Translations under genes and position numbers: made by a program
Notes under the pieces: model-generated
Databases searched by the model: none
Seen by the model: the letters and a program-made list of their open reading frames with translations, nothing else
What the model was told of the DNA's origin: nothing
Part shown: positions 30,521-34,279 of the stretch, piece after piece
Layout: each line of letters begins with the position of its first letter
Numbering within the stretch: the stretch's first letter is position 1
Assembly: GCA_036566745.1 (NCBI GenBank)
Contig: DATCVR010000224.1
Location: forward strand, 1 to 34,279
DNA length: 34,279 nt
From: DATCVR01 sp036566745
GTDB taxonomy: Bacteria; Actinomycetota; Actinomycetes; Jiangellales; Jiangellaceae
Direction: 5' to 3'

Positions 30521-31779
30521 GACGCGACCGGCTCGAGGACCTCGCGTCCGCCGACGTACGGCCGCAGCGCCTCGGGGACGCGGACGGAGCCGTCGGGCTG
30601 CTGGTGGTTCTCGAGGATCGCGACGATCCACCGCGTGGTGCCGAGGGTGCCGTTGAGGGTGGCGACGTGGCGGGTGCCGTGGTCGGCCCGCTCGCGTACG
30701 CCCAGCCGCCGGGCCTGGAACGTCGTGCAGTTGGACGTCGAGGTCAGTTCGAGCCAGCGCGACTGCGACGGCAGCCAGGCCTCGCAGTCGAACTTGCGGG
30801 CCGCGCTGGACCCGAGGTCGCCCGCGGCGGTGTCGATGATCCGATAGGGCAGTTCGACGGCAGCCAACATCTGCTCCTCCCAGGCGAGGAGCCGCGCGTG
30901 CTCGTCGGCGGCGTCCTCCTCGCGGCAGTAGGAGAACATCTCGACCTTCTGGAACTGGTGAACGCGGATGATCCCGCGGGTGTCCTTTCCGTAAGAACCA
31001 GCCTCGCGGCGGTAGCAGGCCGACCATCCGGCATAGCGCAGCGGACCGTTGGACAGGTCGATGATCTCGTCGGAGTGGTACCCGGCCAGTGCGACCTCGC
31101 TGGTGCCCACCAGGTAGAGGTCGTCGGCCTCGATGCGGTACACCTCGTCGGCGTGGGCGCCGAGGAAGCCGGTGCCGGCCATGATCTCCGGGCGCACCAG
31201 GGTGGGCGTGATCACCGGGGTGAAGCCGGCCTCGATCGCGGTGTTCAGGGCGAGGTTGAGGATGCCGAGCTCGAGCTGGGCGCCCACACCGGTGAGGAAG
31301 TAGAACCGCGCACCCGACACCTTGGCGCCGCGCTCGGTGTCGATCGCGCGCAGCCCTTCGCCCAGCTCGAGGTGGTCGCGGGGCTTGTCGATGACCGGCT
31401 TCTCGCCGACCTCGCGCACCACGACGTAGTCGTCCTCACCACCGGCGGGCACGCCTTCGATGATGATGTTGGACGGGACGCGGGCGAGCTCGTCGAGCCT
31501 GCTCTGGGCTTCGTCGGCGCGGGACTCGGCGGCCTTGACGTCGGCGGAGAGCGTCTTGGCCTGGTCGAGCAGCTTCTGCTTCTCCTCGCCGGACGCCCGG
31601 GGGATCAGCTTGCCCAGGCTCTTCTGGTCGGCGCGCAACCGCTCGAACTCGGTGAGCGCCGCACGGCGGGCCTCGTCGGCGGAGAGCAGATCGTCCACCA
31701 CCTCGACGCTCTCACCGCGGGCTCGTTGCGAAGCCCGCACGCGGTCAGGGTCGGCACGGAGAACGTGGAGATCGAGCAC
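30517..31779 (-). CDS. serS: Seryl-tRNA synthetase
   Basis: 420 residues, class II aminoacyl-tRNA synthetase charging serine tRNAs. An N-terminal helical arm (about 25-100, the coiled coil that grips the long variable arm of tRNA-Ser) is followed by TSEV (226-229), motif 2 CYRREAGSYGKDTRGIIR (255-272) with VHQFQKVE (273-280), and motif 3 ending NGTLGTTRWIVAILEN (376-391). LTSTSNCTTFQARR (345-358) binds the serine moiety. GTG 31779 gives the standard start LDLHVLRADPDRVR; TACCCT is 6 nt upstream, suggesting a leaderless mRNA. Divergent from the large membrane protein. Confidence 0.97.
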   Translation of the reverse strand: MLDLHVLRADPDRVRASQRARGESVEVVDDLLSADEARRAALTEFERLRADQKSLGKLIPRASGEEKQKLLDQAKTLSADVKAAESRADEAQSRLDELARVPSNIIIEGVPAGGEDDYVVVREVGEKPVIDKPRDHLELGEGLRAIDTERGAKVSGARFYFLTGVGAQLELGILNLALNTAIEAGFTPVITPTLVRPEIMAGTGFLGAHADEVYRIEADDLYLVGTSEVALAGYHSDEIIDLSNGPLRYAGWSACYRREAGSYGKDTRGIIRVHQFQKVEMFSYCREEDAADEHARLLAWEEQMLAAVELPYRIIDTAAGDLGSSAARKFDCEAWLPSQSRWLELTSTSNCTTFQARRLGVRERADHGTRHVATLNGTLGTTRWIVAILENHQQPDGSVRVPEALRPYVGGREVLEPVAS

Positions 31780-31878
31780 CCCCAGAGGGTAGCCGCCGCG
31801 GCCACGCCAGGGACAACCGATTACCCTCCACGCCACCAGCACCGCAAAACCACCGCGCCTGCGGATACCGTCGTGCCG

Positions 31879-34143
31879 GTGCGACGCAACTCGAGGAGCC
31901 GAACCCGCCGGATGAACGCTCGCCTCTGCCTGGTCCTGGGCGGGGTCGTCGCGGCGTGCGTCGCGCTGTTCGCCGCACCGGCCGCCGCGGAGTGGGAGGC
32001 CACGGGCAGCGAGCCGCGGGTCGTCCTCGTCGGTGTCGCCGGGCTGGCCTGGGAAGACGTCACCGCGGTCGACATGCCCACGCTCTACGACCTCGCGGGG
32101 TCGGACGCCGCTGGGTCGCTCACCGTCCGGACCGTTCGCTCGCGCACCTGCGTGGTCGACGGCTGGCTCACGGTCGGCGCCGGACGACGGGCCACGGACG
32201 TCCTCGACTCCGACGGCGACGGCGTGGACGACCGGCACTGCCGGGCCGTCCCCGCACCCACGGGCACGGGTGGCGGTGCGGCAGCGATCCCCGGCTGGGA
32301 CGCCCTCGTCGCCGAGCAGGCCGAGCAGTCGTACGACACCGCCATCGGACTCCTGGGCGACCGGCTGGCCGACGCCGGCGTGTGCTCGAACGCGATCGGC
32401 CCGGGCGCCGCCTTGGCTCTGGCGACCTCCGCCGGGACCGTGCCCTCGTACACCGCCGCGCCGGCCCAGGTCGACCGCGAGGTCATGAGCCGCTGCCCTG
32501 TCACCGTCGTCGACCTCGGGGCTCTCCCACCCACCGCACCCCCCGGCAGTGACGAGGCCGTCGAGGACACCGCCGCGCAGACCCGCCGCCAGGTGGCCAC
32601 CGGAGTCGACGGACTGCTGGCCCAGATCGTGGCGGAGCTGCCCGAGAACACCACCCTGCTGATCGCGGGCGTGGCCGACAGCGCGCCCACGGCGGTGCCG
32701 CTGCCCGACGACCCCAGCCCCATCGCCGCGTCGGGGCTGCGGGTGGCGGTGGCGAGTGGCCCGCTGCCCGACGGCGGATCCTTCGGCCCGTACTGGCTGA
32801 CCTCGTCCTCGACCCGCTGGACCGGGCTCGTCCAGCTCACCGACCTCGCCTCCACCGTGCTCGGCTACGCGGAGGTGCCCGACCCCGCCGAGGGCACGGT
32901 GGGCCGGCCGTGGCGTCCGGCCACCCCCCACCCCGCCACGTCGGCCGAGACGATCTCGCAGCTGGTCGGCACCGATCGCGCCGCGCAGGTGTTCCGCACC
33001 CAGTCCGGGCCGTTCTTCCAGATCCTCGGTGTGGGCCAGGTGCTGTTCTTCGGCACGGCGTTCCTGTTGTTGCGCCGCCGCTCGCCGCACCGCCGCACCA
33101 TCCTGCGAACCGTCCAGGTCGCCGCGCTGGGAGCGGCCGCCTTCCCGGTCGCGTCCTTCCTCGCCAACGTCGCGCGATGGTGGCGAGTGGAACGTGCCGA
33201 CCTGGTGCTGTGGTCGACCGTGCTGGGCCTCACCGTGGTCATCACGGCAGCGGCGCTGTCGGGGCCCTGGCGCGAGCGCGTGTACGGCCCGCCGGGTGTG
33301 GTGGCCGGACTGACCGCGACGGTGCTCGCCGTCGACGTGTCCACCGGTTCGAACCTCCAGCACGCCAGCCTGCTCGGGCTGTCGCCGCTGGTGGCAGGCC
33401 GCTTCTACGGGTTCGGCAACATCCCGTACGCCATCTTCGTCGCGTCGTGCCTGGTCGCGGGCGCCGCGCTGGCCCAGTGGCTGCTCGACAGCGGGAGGTC
33501 GCGCCGGGTGGCCGCGCTCGGCGCCGGAGCGGTAGGGGTGGTGGCGGTGCTCGTCGACGGCGCGCCCCAGGCCGGTGCCGACGTCGGCGGGATCCTGGCC
33601 ACCATCCCGGGGTTCGTCCTGCTCGTGCTCGGGGTGCTGGGTGCGAGGGTCACCGTGGTCCGCCTTGTCGCGGCCGGGGTGGCCGCGGCCGCGCTGTTCG
33701 CGCTGGTGGCTTGGCTCGACTGGCTGCGTCCCGCCGCGGCGCGCACCCATTTCGGCGACTTCTTCGCCGACGTCCTGTCCGGCGACGCCTGGACGGTGAT
33801 CACCCGCAAATCGGCGGCCTCGCTGGGCACGCTGCAACGCAGCCCGTACTACGGCTGGCTGGTGCCGGTGGCCTACGCGGTGATCATCTGGCTCACCCGC
33901 GCGCCCGGTGTGGGCGGCGTGCGCCATGCCGTGGAGCGTTGGCCGGTGATGCGCCACCTGGTGTGGGCCGGGCTGCTGACGGGCGCCGTGGGGTTCGCGG
34001 TGAACGACTCGGGCATCATCGTCCCGGCGATCCTGCTCACCGTGGGCATTCCGCTGCTGGTGTCGGCGATCGCCGCTGCCTCGGCCGGCCACGAGCCGCC
34101 TGCGCTGCCGGCGGGTGAGCGGAAGCTGAAGGCCGCCACCTGA
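31879..34143 (+). CDS. Exported/membrane protein with alkaline-phosphatase-like ectodomain
   Basis: About 754 residues. A basic n-region and hydrophobic signal (LCLVLGGVVAACVALFAAPAAAEW) precede an extracellular domain (about 45-380) that starts RVVLVGVAGLAWEDV and continues with LYDLAGSDAAGSLTVRT and TCVVDGWLTVGAGRRA. This is the opening layout of alkaline-phosphatase-superfamily enzymes. The C-terminal half has about nine TM helices (about 390-725) with a GRFYGFGNIPYAIF motif. Function unknown; phosphatase activity is inference. The start is GTG 31879 (TACCGT 7 nt upstream) or ATG 31912 (GAGGAG 14 nt upstream). Divergent from serS across 99 nt. Confidence 0.78.
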   Translation: MRRNSRSRTRRMNARLCLVLGGVVAACVALFAAPAAAEWEATGSEPRVVLVGVAGLAWEDVTAVDMPTLYDLAGSDAAGSLTVRTVRSRTCVVDGWLTVGAGRRATDVLDSDGDGVDDRHCRAVPAPTGTGGGAAAIPGWDALVAEQAEQSYDTAIGLLGDRLADAGVCSNAIGPGAALALATSAGTVPSYTAAPAQVDREVMSRCPVTVVDLGALPPTAPPGSDEAVEDTAAQTRRQVATGVDGLLAQIVAELPENTTLLIAGVADSAPTAVPLPDDPSPIAASGLRVAVASGPLPDGGSFGPYWLTSSSTRWTGLVQLTDLASTVLGYAEVPDPAEGTVGRPWRPATPHPATSAETISQLVGTDRAAQVFRTQSGPFFQILGVGQVLFFGTAFLLLRRRSPHRRTILRTVQVAALGAAAFPVASFLANVARWWRVERADLVLWSTVLGLTVVITAAALSGPWRERVYGPPGVVAGLTATVLAVDVSTGSNLQHASLLGLSPLVAGRFYGFGNIPYAIFVASCLVAGAALAQWLLDSGRSRRVAALGAGAVGVVAVLVDGAPQAGADVGGILATIPGFVLLVLGVLGARVTVVRLVAAGVAAAALFALVAWLDWLRPAAARTHFGDFFADVLSGDAWTVITRKSAASLGTLQRSPYYGWLVPVAYAVIIWLTRAPGVGGVRHAVERWPVMRHLVWAGLLTGAVGFAVNDSGIIVPAILLTVGIPLLVSAIAAASAGHEPPALPAGERKLKAAT

Positions 34144-34146
34144 GAT

Positions 34147-34279
34147 TCAGCGGGTGGGGAGTGAGGGACGCACCCCACGGCTGAGCAACGCCCGCATCAC
34201 CCCCACATACTGCCGACCCCGATGCACCTGCGCCGCCCACCCCGCACCACTGACCCGATGATGAAACGGCACCTCCACC
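34147..34279 (-). CDS. 3' end of an unidentified gene, truncated by window edge
   Basis: From 34278 a clean minus-strand frame of 43 codons ends in TGA at 34149-34147 and reads VEVPFHHRVSGAGWAAQVHR...ending LLSRGVRPSLPTR. Strong third-position G/C and residue mix look like real coding sequence. The family is not recognisable from so short a C-terminus. It converges on the membrane protein gene with only 3 nt between stop codons. Confidence 0.55.
   Translation of the reverse strand, partial: VEVPFHHRVSGAGWAAQVHRGRQYVGVMRALLSRGVRPSLPTR

Noticed and set aside
30604..31878. Plus-strand extension upstream of the membrane protein, antisense to serS
   Set aside because: Opposite a fully recognisable serS; composition is a shadow. 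The signal peptide marks the true N-terminus.
31780..34092. Very long minus-strand open frame upstream of serS
   Set aside because: It is antisense to the membrane protein and low complexity; serS begins at 31779 with the standard N-terminus.
1..34279. Mobile element, CRISPR array, prophage or oriC
   Set aside because: No transposase, integrase, spaced direct repeats, phage genes or DnaA-box cluster found on either strand.

Overview
The window is about 72% G+C with dense short-gap genes, frequent GTG starts and ATGA/GTGA overlaps. It carries a bacterial proteasome activator (Bpa), a four-TM LCP wall enzyme, HxlR/PadR/MerR-type control signals and two tRNA-Ser genes. This is a high-GC Actinomycetota chromosome. 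The gene mix would suit Propionibacteriales or Jiangellales, but the genus cannot be fixed from the sequence alone. It looks like ordinary core and near-core chromosome: no insertion sequence, prophage, CRISPR or replication origin is visible.

Layout. At the left edge is a truncated tRNA-Ser(GCU), followed by a phosphoribosyltransferase and an LCP gene. The LCP gene is preceded by an ECF-sigma-like promoter and a 13-codon, Shine-Dalgarno-led mini-ORF. From 2.6 to 8.05 kb, on the minus strand, lie a PH-like membrane protein, an unknown lipoprotein, a small zinc-ribbon protein, an anchored SNase-like nuclease, an EamA transporter and a glycogen-debranching enzyme, then tRNA-Ser(UGA). From 8.2 to 13 kb come an APH-fold kinase, a rhodanese, a ROK/PPGK-like glucokinase, an unknown protein and an Amt ammonium transporter with a GlnR-like box upstream and a strong hairpin terminator downstream. 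From 13 to 19.5 kb is a plus-strand run of metabolic genes: PPOX-type flavin/F420 protein, Gfo/Idh/MocA dehydrogenase, PEP-mutase/isocitrate-lyase-family protein, carbon-nitrogen hydrolase, RCK potassium channel, quinone oxidoreductase and Nudix hydrolase.

From 19.5 to 26.5 kb is the most regulated part. A methyltransferase-kinase operon diverges from an HxlR regulator across two near-identical 17-bp palindromic operators. A PadR-ATPase-permease operon follows with 4-nt overlaps and a leaderless promoter, then Bpa. From 26.5 to 34.3 kb come an aldo/keto reductase under a MerR-type operator with no MerR gene nearby, two small proteins of unknown role, two Cof-type HAD phosphatases, serS, a large exported/membrane protein with an alkaline-phosphatase-like ectodomain, and the 3' end of a further minus-strand gene.

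The parts that work together are local. They are the debranching enzyme and glucokinase (glycogen to glucose-6-phosphate), the PadR-controlled ABC exporter, the HxlR-controlled methyltransferase and kinase, and the serS-HAD pair. A window-wide pattern is that about sixteen genes have a -10-like hexamer 6-8 nt before the start codon and no Shine-Dalgarno sequence, as expected for leaderless mRNAs. No single dramatic novel system is evident. The best leads are the LCP leader ORF, the HxlR operator/methyltransferase/kinase module, the orphan MerR operator and the alkaline-phosphatase-like membrane protein.
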